Position numbers and translations under genes: made by a program. Of a stretch of 64,000 nucleotides of DNA, positions 16,906 through 25,414 are shown in pieces. The DNA comes from Clostridium zeae (GTDB lineage: Bacteria > Bacillota > Clostridia > Clostridiales > Clostridiaceae): the NCBI RefSeq assembly GCF_017312485.1, contig NZ_BMBA01000008.1:136567-200566 (forward strand), read 5' to 3'. Below the pieces are notes generated by a model, which was not told the DNA's origin, made no database searches, and saw only the letters and a list, made by a program, of their open reading frames with translations. How positions within the stretch are numbered: position 1 is the stretch's first letter; each line of letters begins with the position of its first letter.

Positions 16906-18501
16906 TTATTCTTCTGTCTTACCTATATCAGAAAGTACTAGACCTTTATTATGATCAAGAGCCCAGCTTATACCCCAATCATTTTGGAATATAAGTAGAT
17001 TTCTATCTCTAAAATCTTTAACCTTCTTAGTATCTGAAGTTAAGTTTAGCTTATCAACATCTATATCTTCATTTTCAATCCATCTTACATATCTATAAGA
17101 AGATCTATCCATCTTAATATCAACATTGTATTCATTCTTTAATCTGTATTCAAGAACTTCAAATTGAAGTACACCTACAACCCCAACTATGATTTCTTCC
17201 ATACCAACATAGAATTCCTTAAACACCTGAATAGCCCCTTCTTGAGCTATCTGAGTTACACCTTTGACAAATTGTTTTCTCTTCATTGTGTCAACTGGCC
17301 TTACTCTTGCAAAATGCTCTGGAGCAAAGGTTGGTATACCTTCAAACTTAAACTTTGAATTATTAGCGCATAAAGTATCTCCAATAGCAAATATACCTGG
17401 ATCAAATACACCTATTATATCTCCAGCATATGCTTCCTCAACAATTTCTCTCTCTTGAGCTAAAAATTGTTGTGGTTGTGCTAGCTTTAGCTTTTTACCA
17501 CCTTGAACATGGTTTACTTCCATTCCTTTTTCAAACTTTCCTGAACATATTCTCATAAAGGCTATTCTATCTCTATGAGCTTTATTCATGTTTGCTTGAA
17601 TCTTAAATACAAAGGCTGAAAATCCCTCTTTGAAAGGATCTATTTCACCTTGGTTTGACTTTCTTGGAAGTGGTGAAGATGTAAGCTTTAAGAAATCTCT
17701 TAAGAATGGTTCCACACCGAAGTTAGTAAGTGCTGAACCAAAGAACACTGGTGATAACTCTCCGCTTCTTACCTTTTCTATATCAAAATCATCTCCTGCT
17801 ATATCTAATAGTTCTACATCTTCCATAAGTTTATTATGTAAGGCTTCTCCTAAAAGATCGTTAAATACAGGATCTGAAATATCTCCTTCTACTGAACTTA
17901 CTGCTGTCTGTCCATGGTTTCCACCATTAAACACTTCAATAGAATTCTTATTTCTTTCGTATACTCCCTTAAAATCTTTTCCTGAACCTATAGGCCAGTT
18001 CATAGGATATGACTTTATTCCAAGTTCTCTTTCTATATCCTCTAATAATGTAAATGGATCTTGAGCTTCTCTATCCATCTTATTTATAAATGTAAATATA
18101 GGAATCCCTCTTAACGAACAAACATGAAAAAGCTTTCTTGTTTGATCTTCTACTCCCTTTGCTGCATCAATTACCATTACTGCACTGTCTGCTGCCATAA
18201 GGGTTCTATAAGTATCTTCTGAGAAGTCTTGATGTCCAGGTGTATCTAATATATTAATGCAATATCCATCATAGTTAAACTGCATAACTGATGATGTAAC
18301 TGATATACCTCTTTGTTTTTCTATTTCCATCCAGTCAGAAACAGCATGTTTAGATGCTTTTCTAGCCTTTACTGATCCAGCAAGTCTTATAGCACCTCCG
18401 TATAATAGAAGCTTTTCTGTAAGTGTAGTTTTACCTGCATCTGGGTGGGAAATTATAGCGAAGGTACGTCTTTTCTCTATTTCTTCAACAAAATCTGCCA
18501 C
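16906..18501 (-). CDS. prfC: Peptide chain release factor 3
   Basis: This is a translational GTPase of the RF3 type, 531 residues from the preferred GTG start. G motifs are G1 SHPDAGKTTLTE, the switch region KQRGISVTSSV, G3 DTPGHQDFSEDT and G4 FINKMDRE. RF3-specific C-terminal segments follow (GVLQFEVLEYRL, and WALDHNKG). RF3 releases RF1 or RF2 from the ribosome after peptide hydrolysis. The GTG at 18501 lies seven bases after AAAGGAGG and gives the usual RF3 N-terminus; an upstream ATG at 18531 adds ten residues and has no ribosome site. It is monocistronic. Confidence 0.96.
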   Translation of the reverse strand: MADFVEEIEKRRTFAIISHPDAGKTTLTEKLLLYGGAIRLAGSVKARKASKHAVSDWMEIEKQRGISVTSSVMQFNYDGYCINILDTPGHQDFSEDTYRTLMAADSAVMVIDAAKGVEDQTRKLFHVCSLRGIPIFTFINKMDREAQDPFTLLEDIERELGIKSYPMNWPIGSGKDFKGVYERNKNSIEVFNGGNHGQTAVSSVEGDISDPVFNDLLGEALHNKLMEDVELLDIAGDDFDIEKVRSGELSPVFFGSALTNFGVEPFLRDFLKLTSSPLPRKSNQGEIDPFKEGFSAFVFKIQANMNKAHRDRIAFMRICSGKFEKGMEVNHVQGGKKLKLAQPQQFLAQEREIVEEAYAGDIIGVFDPGIFAIGDTLCANNSKFKFEGIPTFAPEHFARVRPVDTMKRKQFVKGVTQIAQEGAIQVFKEFYVGMEEIIVGVVGVLQFEVLEYRLKNEYNVDIKMDRSSYRYVRWIENEDIDVDKLNLTSDTKKVKDFRDRNLLIFQNDWGISWALDHNKGLVLSDIGKTEE

Positions 18502-18761
18502 AGCTAATCCTCCTTTATTAATGAACAACATAAACCATTTGATTTATGAAAATATCACGTTTTTAAGTTTTCTTTGTTACAGTAGGCATATAATTAAATT
18601 AAAATTATATATCTCTATTACTACTAATAAACCTTCATTATTATTATAAAATTTAGTTATGTTTAATAACTTTATATAAACATCATAAATTCAATAATAA
18701 TCTTAATCATAGCATAAATTTATATTATACCATAAATACTTATTACATTGGTCCACTCTCC

Positions 18762-18792
18762 AAAAAAGGCCTAGCTAAAATAGCAAAGACCT
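18762..18792 (-). terminator. Terminator-like hairpin with no clear parent gene
   Basis: On the minus strand AGGTCTTTGCTA can pair with TAGCTAGGCCT (with a bulge) before TTTTTT. The nearest upstream gene on that strand is the transposase relative 380 bases away. The rest of 18502-19115 is AT-rich and includes a 50-base palindrome at 18858-18907 (arms ACAAGG/CCTTGT and ATAATATAT/ATATATTAT). I see no gene there. Confidence 0.45.
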
Positions 18793-19115
18793 CTATTTAA
18801 ATTACATTATGTCCATACATATATATTTAACTCAAAACAAGCTAATTATAGCAATTTACAAGGAATTTTTCAATAATATATCAACATATATTATGAAATC
18901 ACCTTGTTATATCTATTTCTCTTATAAAAATATATATTATATGAGTTTTATTTAATCTTCTACATCTATTAATTATGTAAAATATTCTTAACTTCCTCAA
19001 TCATTTAGTAGATTAGAAAATAGTTGCTCTCTTATTTTCTTATAAAAAGCAAACCGCTATTTTCCATAACCTTATGCTTATAGTCTATTTTTTCTATATA
19101 CAGTTATTTATCAAT

Positions 19116-20155
19116 TAAATGTTGGTAAATCTTTATACATATCGATGGACAACCCTATGATTAATTTTATATTTCTTTAAAAAGGTGATTTCATAATTCT
19201 TATTTCTTCAGTTTTTGTAAATCTATTTCCTTCAAATAGTCGATCATATATCAAATCCATATAATCTAGCACCTTATCTAAGTTCATGATTATGAAAAAA
19301 CTAAGGTATCTTTGAAGATACTTCGAGGCAACCCCATGAAAGATTGATAGCCATTTTTTCAAATTTGGCCAAATATATTTTATTCTATACTCAGTCTCTA
19401 CCTTAATTGATTTATTTTTATTATGTCTCATCGCCACTGATTTAATATATCTGTCCCCGTATGGAGCAATGTATGATTTCTTTTCTATTTTGGAATAGAT
19501 TTTTTCATTGAAAGCAATTTTATTCCATTGATGCTTAAATATCGGTTTTACAAACATAGAGTCTTCTTGTCCTTTTGCACCAATAACCCAAATGTTTTCT
19601 CTTGGAGTTGATGAAGCAATTATTTCTGCATCTCTACACCCTTTGAAGTTTTCTTTTATAATAACTTTTCCCACATGTACAACTCCTGATAAAATATCTG
19701 GAGTTGAGTCTATACTCAAGGCTTGAAGTATTTTATGCCTCCAATAAAAAGCTGTCCCAATACTTATATTTAGCTTTTCTGCACAAAATTTTAAAGTTTT
19801 ATTTTCGGTCATTAATTCAGTAAACTTCAGCCAAGTTCTAGTATTCTTCTTTGAATAACTCCACAATGAATTAGTTGTACGTGAAAAAGTTTTTTCACAC
19901 ACTTTGCATTTATATCTTTGAATTCCATTATAAAAACCATATTTAATATGCCGAGTTGATCCACAAATTGGGCAAGATTCTACAACTCTATCTTTATAAA
20001 AATCTCTTCTTAGAACATCATTAGTATGCAGATCAAATTTTTTCAATTCAACGTCGTGTTGTAGCAAAAGGAACACCTCTCTAAGAAAATTTAATAATTA
20101 AGCTATCCTCTTAATGCTTGCCACATATTATTTTTTTAATCATTACCAACATTTA
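19116..20155 (-). mobile_element. Decayed IS1595-like insertion sequence
   Basis: A 13-base inverted repeat, TAAATGTTGGTAA at 19116-19128 and its complement TTACCAACATTTA at 20143-20155, brackets the transposase-like gene. The 1040-base span is a normal size for such elements. I see no clear 8-bp target duplication (TTATCAAT on the left, TCTAACAA on the right), so the insertion is old or the ends are slightly elsewhere. Confidence 0.55.
19177..20067 (-). CDS. IS1595-family transposase relative, probably inactive
   Basis: Near residues 35-65 is a zinc ribbon: CPICGST, HIKYGFYNG, QRYKCKVCEKTFS. Next comes a helical region with WLKFTELM and GTAFYWRHKIL, then a degenerate RNase H-like domain ending in FHGVASKYLQRYLSFF, typical of ISXO2/IS1595 transposases. 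The first catalytic Asp, normally in a VEVDE-like motif, is replaced (GVVHVGKV), and the DR and TDG blocks are also altered (GAKGQEDS, APYGDRYIKS). It is therefore either dead or reused for another role. I prefer the TTG at 20067, eight bases after AGAGG; a GTG lies at 20076. There is no partner gene. Confidence 0.7.
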   Translation of the reverse strand: MLQHDVELKKFDLHTNDVLRRDFYKDRVVESCPICGSTRHIKYGFYNGIQRYKCKVCEKTFSRTTNSLWSYSKKNTRTWLKFTELMTENKTLKFCAEKLNISIGTAFYWRHKILQALSIDSTPDILSGVVHVGKVIIKENFKGCRDAEIIASSTPRENIWVIGAKGQEDSMFVKPIFKHQWNKIAFNEKIYSKIEKKSYIAPYGDRYIKSVAMRHNKNKSIKVETEYRIKYIWPNLKKWLSIFHGVASKYLQRYLSFFIIMNLDKVLDYMDLIYDRLFEGNRFTKTEEIRIMKSPF

Positions 20156-20203
20156 TCTAACAAATATCTTTATACACGAAAACTTGATTGGGTATACATT
20201 CTT

Positions 20204-20270
20204 CAGTGATTTTTTAAGCAGCAGCTTTTTCTGAACATAAATTTAAGAAATTCTTGCAGGATAATAAATT
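20204..20270 (+). repeat. Dispersed repeat segment shared with 45820-45880
   Basis: AGTGATTTTTTAAGCAGC, TTTTCTGAACATAA and AAGAAATTCTTGCAGG here align with the middle of the larger repeat at 45707-46089. The rest of 20156-20619 has no gene that I can support. Confidence 0.5.
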
Positions 20271-20619
20271 TTGTTTTATTACTGTGGTTATAGGAAAGCA
20301 CCGTTTTGATTTTAAAGCTATTTTTAAAGCTCATATGGTGCTATTAAGATACCTTTAAAATATAAATTTTATAACCAAGTAATTTATCTATATAGCTTAA
20401 AAAATTATAAGATACAGAGATAATAAATCTAAAGAACTATTTCCTTCTATCACATTTTATTCATTAAATTTAAATAAGCCATACCACCGAATTTACACTC
20501 AGTGATATGGCCCTATTTCCTTCAAATGTTAGTCAAAACTTTAACGTCATATTCTATTATTTTCTCAATTAGTTATTTACTTACTTAATTGAGTTCAATA
20601 CTTATTGATTTAATAGAAA

Positions 20620-22113
20620 TTACTTATTCATTAATTTCTTTATTTGTGAAACAAGTGGATCTGCTAATGTACCAACAACAACTTGAACATTATTTTCACC
20701 AAGTCTTGATATACCTGATGCACCTGATTGTTTTAAAGTCTTTTCATCTAATTTTGATGTATCTTTTAAAGTTAATCTTATTCTAGTTACACAAGCATCG
20801 ATAGATTCTACGTTATTCTTTCCACCTATTGCAGCTAATATAACTTCTGCTTTATCAGATAATTTACTACTCTTTGAAGTACCAGCTTTAGTATTAACTG
20901 CAACTTCTTCATCATCTTCTCTACCTGGAGTCTTAACGTCAAACTTCTTAATGTAGAATAAGAATATGAAGTAGTAAATAACAGCAAAGACAATACCTAC
21001 TAACGCAATACCTATTGGGTTACGTGTATTAGACTTACTGAAGTTTAAAGCATAATCTATAAAACCTGCTGAGAAACCAAAACCTAATTTCATGTTTAAT
21101 GCATAAGTTACAGCTCCTGCTACACCAGTTAATACAGCATGTATAGCATATAGAGGAGGTGCTAAGAACATAAATAAGAATTCAATTGGTTCTGTGATAC
21201 CAGTTAAGAAGGAAGTTAATGCTATACCTAAAAGCATACCTGTAACTTCTTTTTTCTTTTCTTTTTTAGCTGCAGTAATCATAGCTAAACAAGCAGCTGG
21301 TAATGCAAACATCATTATTGGGAAGAACCCAGTCATGAATGCACCTGAGTTTGGATCTCCTGCAAAGTATCTAGTTAAATCTCCTCTAACTACTTCTCCT
21401 GCTGCATTTGTAAATGTACCAAATGTAAACCAGAATATTGAGTTCATTACATGATGTAATCCAAATGGAATTAATAATCTGTTTAGTAGACCAAATCCAA
21501 AAGTTCCCGCTGGTCCTGAACTTGCTACAAAATTACCAAATTGATCTAAATAGTATTGGATTCCAGGCCATATATATCCCGCTGCAACACCTAATACAAT
21601 CATAAAGAAAGAGGTGACTATAGGTACAAATCTCTTACCACCAAAGAATCCAAGGAATTGAGGTAATTGAATATCTTTAAATTTGTTATATAAAAGACCT
21701 GCAGTTATACCGGCTATGAAACCAGCGAAAACTCCCATATTTACAGTTGGATCTATAGCAGATGCAACTTTTTGTAATACTAGGAAACCTACTGCTGCTG
21801 ATAATGCTGAAACTCCGTTGTTTTCTTCAGCAAGTCCTATAGCTATACCAATTGCAAATAACAATCCTAGGATTGATATTGGTGTAGCTGTTGGTCCTTT
21901 ACCAAGATATAATGTACCAAAAATAGCATCTCCAGCTTGTGCAATTATTGGAATACCATTTTTAGCCAAGTAAGCATTTCCTGTCCATCCCCAAACATCG
22001 CTTTGACCTAATCTAAGCAATATTGCTGCAGCTGGCATTACTGCAACTGGTGTCATGAGGGCTTTACCTATTTTTTGAAGGAAAGCTAAGGTTTTGTTAG
22101 TTTCTTTACTCAT
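20620..22113 (-). CDS. PTS glucose/N-acetylglucosamine-type IICB transporter
   Basis: The 497-residue protein has an N-terminal IIC domain with about ten membrane segments (KALMTPVAVMPAAAILLRLG at the start, and GITEPIEFLFMFLAP, the conserved sugar-site loop). After a linker comes a C-terminal IIB domain with the phospho-Cys in IDACVTRIRLTLKD. There is no IIA domain, so a separate IIA such as Crr or another EIIA must serve it. The start (LLRLGQ, then IIAQAGDAIF) resembles NagE, which favours N-acetylglucosamine, but glucose is possible. A BglG-type antiterminator gene lies upstream with an RNA switch between the two. Confidence 0.9.
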   Translation of the reverse strand: MSKETNKTLAFLQKIGKALMTPVAVMPAAAILLRLGQSDVWGWTGNAYLAKNGIPIIAQAGDAIFGTLYLGKGPTATPISILGLLFAIGIAIGLAEENNGVSALSAAVGFLVLQKVASAIDPTVNMGVFAGFIAGITAGLLYNKFKDIQLPQFLGFFGGKRFVPIVTSFFMIVLGVAAGYIWPGIQYYLDQFGNFVASSGPAGTFGFGLLNRLLIPFGLHHVMNSIFWFTFGTFTNAAGEVVRGDLTRYFAGDPNSGAFMTGFFPIMMFALPAACLAMITAAKKEKKKEVTGMLLGIALTSFLTGITEPIEFLFMFLAPPLYAIHAVLTGVAGAVTYALNMKLGFGFSAGFIDYALNFSKSNTRNPIGIALVGIVFAVIYYFIFLFYIKKFDVKTPGREDDEEVAVNTKAGTSKSSKLSDKAEVILAAIGGKNNVESIDACVTRIRLTLKDTSKLDEKTLKQSGASGISRLGENNVQVVVGTLADPLVSQIKKLMNK

Positions 22114-22256
22114 TTTTCAACACTCCTATTACTATTAATTTTGTAAAGAAAAAATAGTTAATTAATAAATAAAATTAGATAATTGCTATGACTTCCTTTC
22201 TGGCGATTAATTCTCTTATAATAGTTATATGTTATTACATAAGTATTTATTAAAAC

Positions 22257-22291
22257 AAAAAAAGCCGAAAAGGGAAAACTCCCTTTTCAGC
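22257..22291 (-). terminator. Conditional terminator in the PTS leader
   Basis: On the minus strand GCTGAAAAGGGA and TCCCTTTTCGGC form a strong hairpin followed by seven T, about 145 bases before the PTS start codon. Its left arm is shared with the RAT element that precedes it. Confidence 0.88.
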
Positions 22292-22322
22292 TAATGCCCT
22301 AACTTAGGTAACACGCCGAAAG
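22285..22322 (-). promoter_or_regulatory. RAT (ribonucleic antiterminator) element for a BglG/GlcT-type protein
   Basis: On the minus strand TTTCGGC pairs with GCTGAAA around an inner CCTAA/TTAGG stem with the internal loops GTGTTA and GGCATTA. This is the layout of LicT/GlcT target RNAs. The last seven bases are also the left arm of the terminator, so the two folds exclude each other. Binding by the adjacent antiterminator should allow read-through into the PTS gene. Confidence 0.75.
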
Positions 22323-22407
22323 AAATAAATCAATCAAGCTATTCATCTTTACAAAACTTATTATATATCATATTAATAAATATTGCAACGTTTTCAATGA
22401 AATTTTA

Positions 22408-23253
22408 TTATAAATTTTTTAATCTTTCTATATGAATGGCAAGATACGCCACTTCATCTATGGTGACTTCTGCTTCTAACTGATCTTCTATTACCTTTGC
22501 AGCTTCTTTTGCAAGCTTATATGATTGCTTATAACGTCTTTTTATTGTGTCTTTAAGTTCATTCTTAATAGTTTTATTCGCCACAATTCTCTCACAAGCA
22601 AATCTTACATGAGTTATAAATCTTGCGTAGTCTAGTGACTTTCTATCAATTTTTAAATTAAGCTCTTCTTCTATAAATTCTATAATTGAATTGTTTATAA
22701 AGCTGTACTTCATAGTGTTTGACAACTTACCATTCTTCCTTGCAGAATGTATATGTAGTGCTATAAATCCAACTTCTCCATCTGGAATGTTAACACCTAA
22801 TTCTTTTTCAAGTCTTAAAGAAGCTTGCTTTGCAAGTTCGAATTCTAAATTATATAAAGTTTGGATTTCACTAATAAAAGGATTTTGTATTTCTTCACTA
22901 TTTTTTAATCTCTTTACTGCAAAATCTATATGATCAATAAGTCCAACATGAATGTTTTCACTTAATTCTTCTCCTAATTTATCTGATATATCTCTTATGA
23001 TTTCTTCACAAAGCGCTACGAAAGATTCATCATTTCTATTTACTATTTCTTTAAAATTGCTTTTGTTCTTTTCATCTTCTATTGTAAATATCTTTTCTAC
23101 CAGAGTCTCACTTGAAATAATATCTCCTAATTTTTTATTAAACCCTATTCCTTTTGCAAATAATATCTTTTCACTCTCATTATTTGTTGCTAAAACAATG
23201 TTGTTGTTAAAGGCTTTTATTACAGACCAGTCACAGTTAAGTTTTTTAACCAT
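22408..23253 (-). CDS. BglG/LicT-family transcription antiterminator (GlcT-like)
   Basis: The 281-residue protein starts with an RNA-binding CAT domain (about 1-55: KAFNNNIVLATN, FAKGIGFNKKLGD). Two PTS regulation domains follow, with conserved histidines in VGLIDHIDFA, GFIALHIHSA, ARFITHVRFA and VAYLAIHIERL. EII components and HPr phosphorylate such histidines and so control dimerisation and RNA binding. The ATG at 23253 follows AGAGGTGATAAGT and matches the family N-terminus; an in-frame GTG at 23262 is less likely. The RAT and terminator lie between this gene and the PTS gene it should regulate. Confidence 0.92.
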   Translation of the reverse strand: MVKKLNCDWSVIKAFNNNIVLATNNESEKILFAKGIGFNKKLGDIISSETLVEKIFTIEDEKNKSNFKEIVNRNDESFVALCEEIIRDISDKLGEELSENIHVGLIDHIDFAVKRLKNSEEIQNPFISEIQTLYNLEFELAKQASLRLEKELGVNIPDGEVGFIALHIHSARKNGKLSNTMKYSFINNSIIEFIEEELNLKIDRKSLDYARFITHVRFACERIVANKTIKNELKDTIKRRYKQSYKLAKEAAKVIEDQLEAEVTIDEVAYLAIHIERLKNL

Positions 23254-23599
23254 ACTTATCACCTCTACAATATTGTAACACCTAGTTTTATTTTTTCTAG
23301 TACCTTCTAATTATTTTGTATATTTATTATGAAAATTTATCATTCTATAATTAACTAGCTATTTTTTTGATAATTATTATTTTCATATTAAGGGAAATAC
23401 TTGTTTAAAAAATGTGTTGTGTTTTTATTGTCCATATCTCTATCACATAAAGTGTCACACACTTTCCCACAATGATAAACTTTTTTTTAAAGATATCTGA
23501 AAACTAAAGATTGCCCTTTTTTTTGTGCTAAAATAGTTTTTGTTAAAAGAATGTTTAAAAAATTCTTAGATAATATTTATAGAAACAGGGGGATTCATT

Positions 23600-24628
23600 A
23601 TGGGAAACTCTAAAAGAGTGGATTATTTAGATATTGCAAAAGGTATCCTAATTATTACTGTTATTCTATGTCATAGCGATTTTCCTTTCGCTCAATATAT
23701 GTATTGGTTTCATATGCCTGCGTTCTTTATAATAAGCGGTCTTTTATATAAGAATAAGTTAAGTATAAAATCACAAGCTACAAAGTTTTTTATTCCTTAT
23801 ATAGCATTTTCAATAGTTGATATGGCGCTGACTTTTATGACTAATCCTCAGGATTTTTCACTGCCAAATATAGTTTACTATAGTTATGAGCATATATATG
23901 CTGGTAAAATGATGCCTGGTGTATTTTGGTTTATTCCTTGCTTATTCCTTACTAAAGTATTATTCCATTATGGAAAGAAATTATTATCAAACCAAGCTTT
24001 AATAATGCTATTAATCGGACTATATGTTGCTGGTCATGCATTTGTTCTAGCTACAGTACCTGAAAATGTAGTAGACATAACAAAAGCTAACTATATACCT
24101 TGGAATTTAGATGTACTAATGATTACATTACCATACTATGCAATTGGGTATTATGCGAAAGATCTATTAAAATTTGTTAATAACAAGATTACTTTAATAA
24201 TAAGCGGAGTACTTGCAATCAGCTATTTAAAATTAAATACTGATCTTCAAATTTATTATTATATGAATATAAAATACTCTGAGTTTAGATATTACTTTTT
24301 AGATTTATTAGTACCAATAACCTTTACAGTATTTATACTTTCTATAAGTTATCATTTAACTCAACTAAAACACCTAAGCTCTGTTGCAAGTTTCTTTAAA
24401 TTTGCTGGTTCTAATTCATTAATAATAATGTATTTGCATATTCCACTAAATCATTATTTTGAAACACTATTTAATTATAATTACGTAATTTTCACCCTAA
24501 TAGGTTTATTAATCCCATTAGGTTTAGCAATATTGATAAATAAAAATGAATTTTGTAAATTCATTTTTAAAGGAGCAAGTCCATCATCATCATCATCAAA
24601 GAGTCACTCTGTGAGATTTGCTCATTAA
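23600..24628 (+). CDS. Membrane acyltransferase family 3 protein
   Basis: This 342-residue integral membrane protein has about ten hydrophobic segments. Its N-terminal signature RVDYLDIAKGILIITVILCH and WFHMPAFFIISG is typical of acyltransferase family 3 (OatA/NodX-like domains). Such enzymes O-acetylate sugars of the cell envelope, exopolysaccharide or peptidoglycan on the outer face. There is no extracellular SGNH domain. The C-terminus is an unusual Ser/His-rich cytoplasmic tail. It is a single plus-strand gene with a CAGGGGGA ribosome site and its own terminator. The 346 bases upstream show no promoter I would defend. Confidence 0.85.
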   Translation: MGNSKRVDYLDIAKGILIITVILCHSDFPFAQYMYWFHMPAFFIISGLLYKNKLSIKSQATKFFIPYIAFSIVDMALTFMTNPQDFSLPNIVYYSYEHIYAGKMMPGVFWFIPCLFLTKVLFHYGKKLLSNQALIMLLIGLYVAGHAFVLATVPENVVDITKANYIPWNLDVLMITLPYYAIGYYAKDLLKFVNNKITLIISGVLAISYLKLNTDLQIYYYMNIKYSEFRYYFLDLLVPITFTVFILSISYHLTQLKHLSSVASFFKFAGSNSLIIMYLHIPLNHYFETLFNYNYVIFTLIGLLIPLGLAILINKNEFCKFIFKGASPSSSSSKSHSVRFAH

Positions 24629-24658
24629 ATCTCCAAGTTGTTTTAATCTTAAAACAAC

Positions 24659-24705
24659 AAAAAAACAGTAGAAAACTTCTTAATGTAGTTTTCTACTGTT
24701 TTTTA
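24659..24705. terminator. Bidirectional terminator
   Basis: ACAGTAGAAAAC and GTTTTCTACTGT form a 12-bp stem flanked by A and T runs. It separates the plus-strand acyltransferase from the converging minus-strand operon. Confidence 0.9.
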
Positions 24706-24739
24706 TTATTATTCAAAATTTATATTTAATATTTTTAAA

Positions 24740-25414
24740 TTACTCAAAAGTTTTTAGGGCTCCTTTAGGTACGTGAAGCTTGTAGTAAAATGCATTTACA
24801 TCTTTTCCTGAGAACTTTCCTGATGTAGATCTGTAAGTTCGTTTGAATACCTCAACATATCCTTTATCTAGATTATCTTCTTCAGATACACTGCACTGCA
24901 ATGAACTAACTTCCATATCATAAGATTTTTCACTTTGTTTTTCTACTTCAAATCTATAATAATTCTCTCCATCTGAGCTAAAGGTGCCTGCATAATAGTC
25001 ATCTGATTTTACAAGGTCGTATTTGCTATCTAACTTTTCATTATAAGCACTAGCTTCGCTTATACCTAAGTATTCAAAGTACGCTTTACCTTTATACATA
25101 TTATCATCTGAACTATTGCTGCTTACTATGAAGATTATAAATACTGCTATTATTGCAACACCGCTAAATAATCCTAAAAGAACTCTAGCTAAAGTCAATG
25201 ATTTTTTATCTTCATCATTTAAGTAGGTATACTTTTTATTCATAGATGGATTCTTAACTTTTTTATTAGTTTTTATCAATGAAGGGTTATACATTTTTTC
25301 TTTTTCTTTAGAAACAGATTTATTATTAAACCTTGCGTCCCTAAGCTTGGAAGGATTTCTAGGAACTGTATTTAAGTTTTTATTTATGGCTGGTTTTTTA
25401 TCATCTTCACTCAT
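24740..25414 (-). CDS. Single-pass membrane protein of the ATP-grasp operon, unknown
   Basis: I do not recognise this 224-residue protein. It has a long, basic, Lys/Asn-rich cytoplasmic N-terminus (about 1-75), one hydrophobic segment near 80-101 and a polar, acidic extracellular part of about 120 residues ending in KGALKTFE. It overlaps the upstream ATP-grasp gene by four bases (ATGA), so the two are translationally coupled and probably act together. The topology, a basic cytoplasmic tail and an outside domain, could fit a membrane anchor or a partner at the cell surface. It is the last gene of the operon. Confidence 0.75.
   Translation of the reverse strand: MSEDDKKPAINKNLNTVPRNPSKLRDARFNNKSVSKEKEKMYNPSLIKTNKKVKNPSMNKKYTYLNDEDKKSLTLARVLLGLFSGVAIIAVFIIFIVSSNSSDDNMYKGKAYFEYLGISEASAYNEKLDSKYDLVKSDDYYAGTFSSDGENYYRFEVEKQSEKSYDMEVSSLQCSVSEEDNLDKGYVEVFKRTYRSTSGKFSGKDVNAFYYKLHVPKGALKTFE

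Noticed and set aside
19108..20163. Target-site duplication around the transposase relative
   Set aside because: The 8 bases outside the inverted repeats differ (TTATCAAT and TCTAACAA).
23511..23534. TTGCCC and TAAAAT before the acyltransferase gene as a promoter
   Set aside because: The spacing is only 12 bases, too short for a SigA-type promoter.
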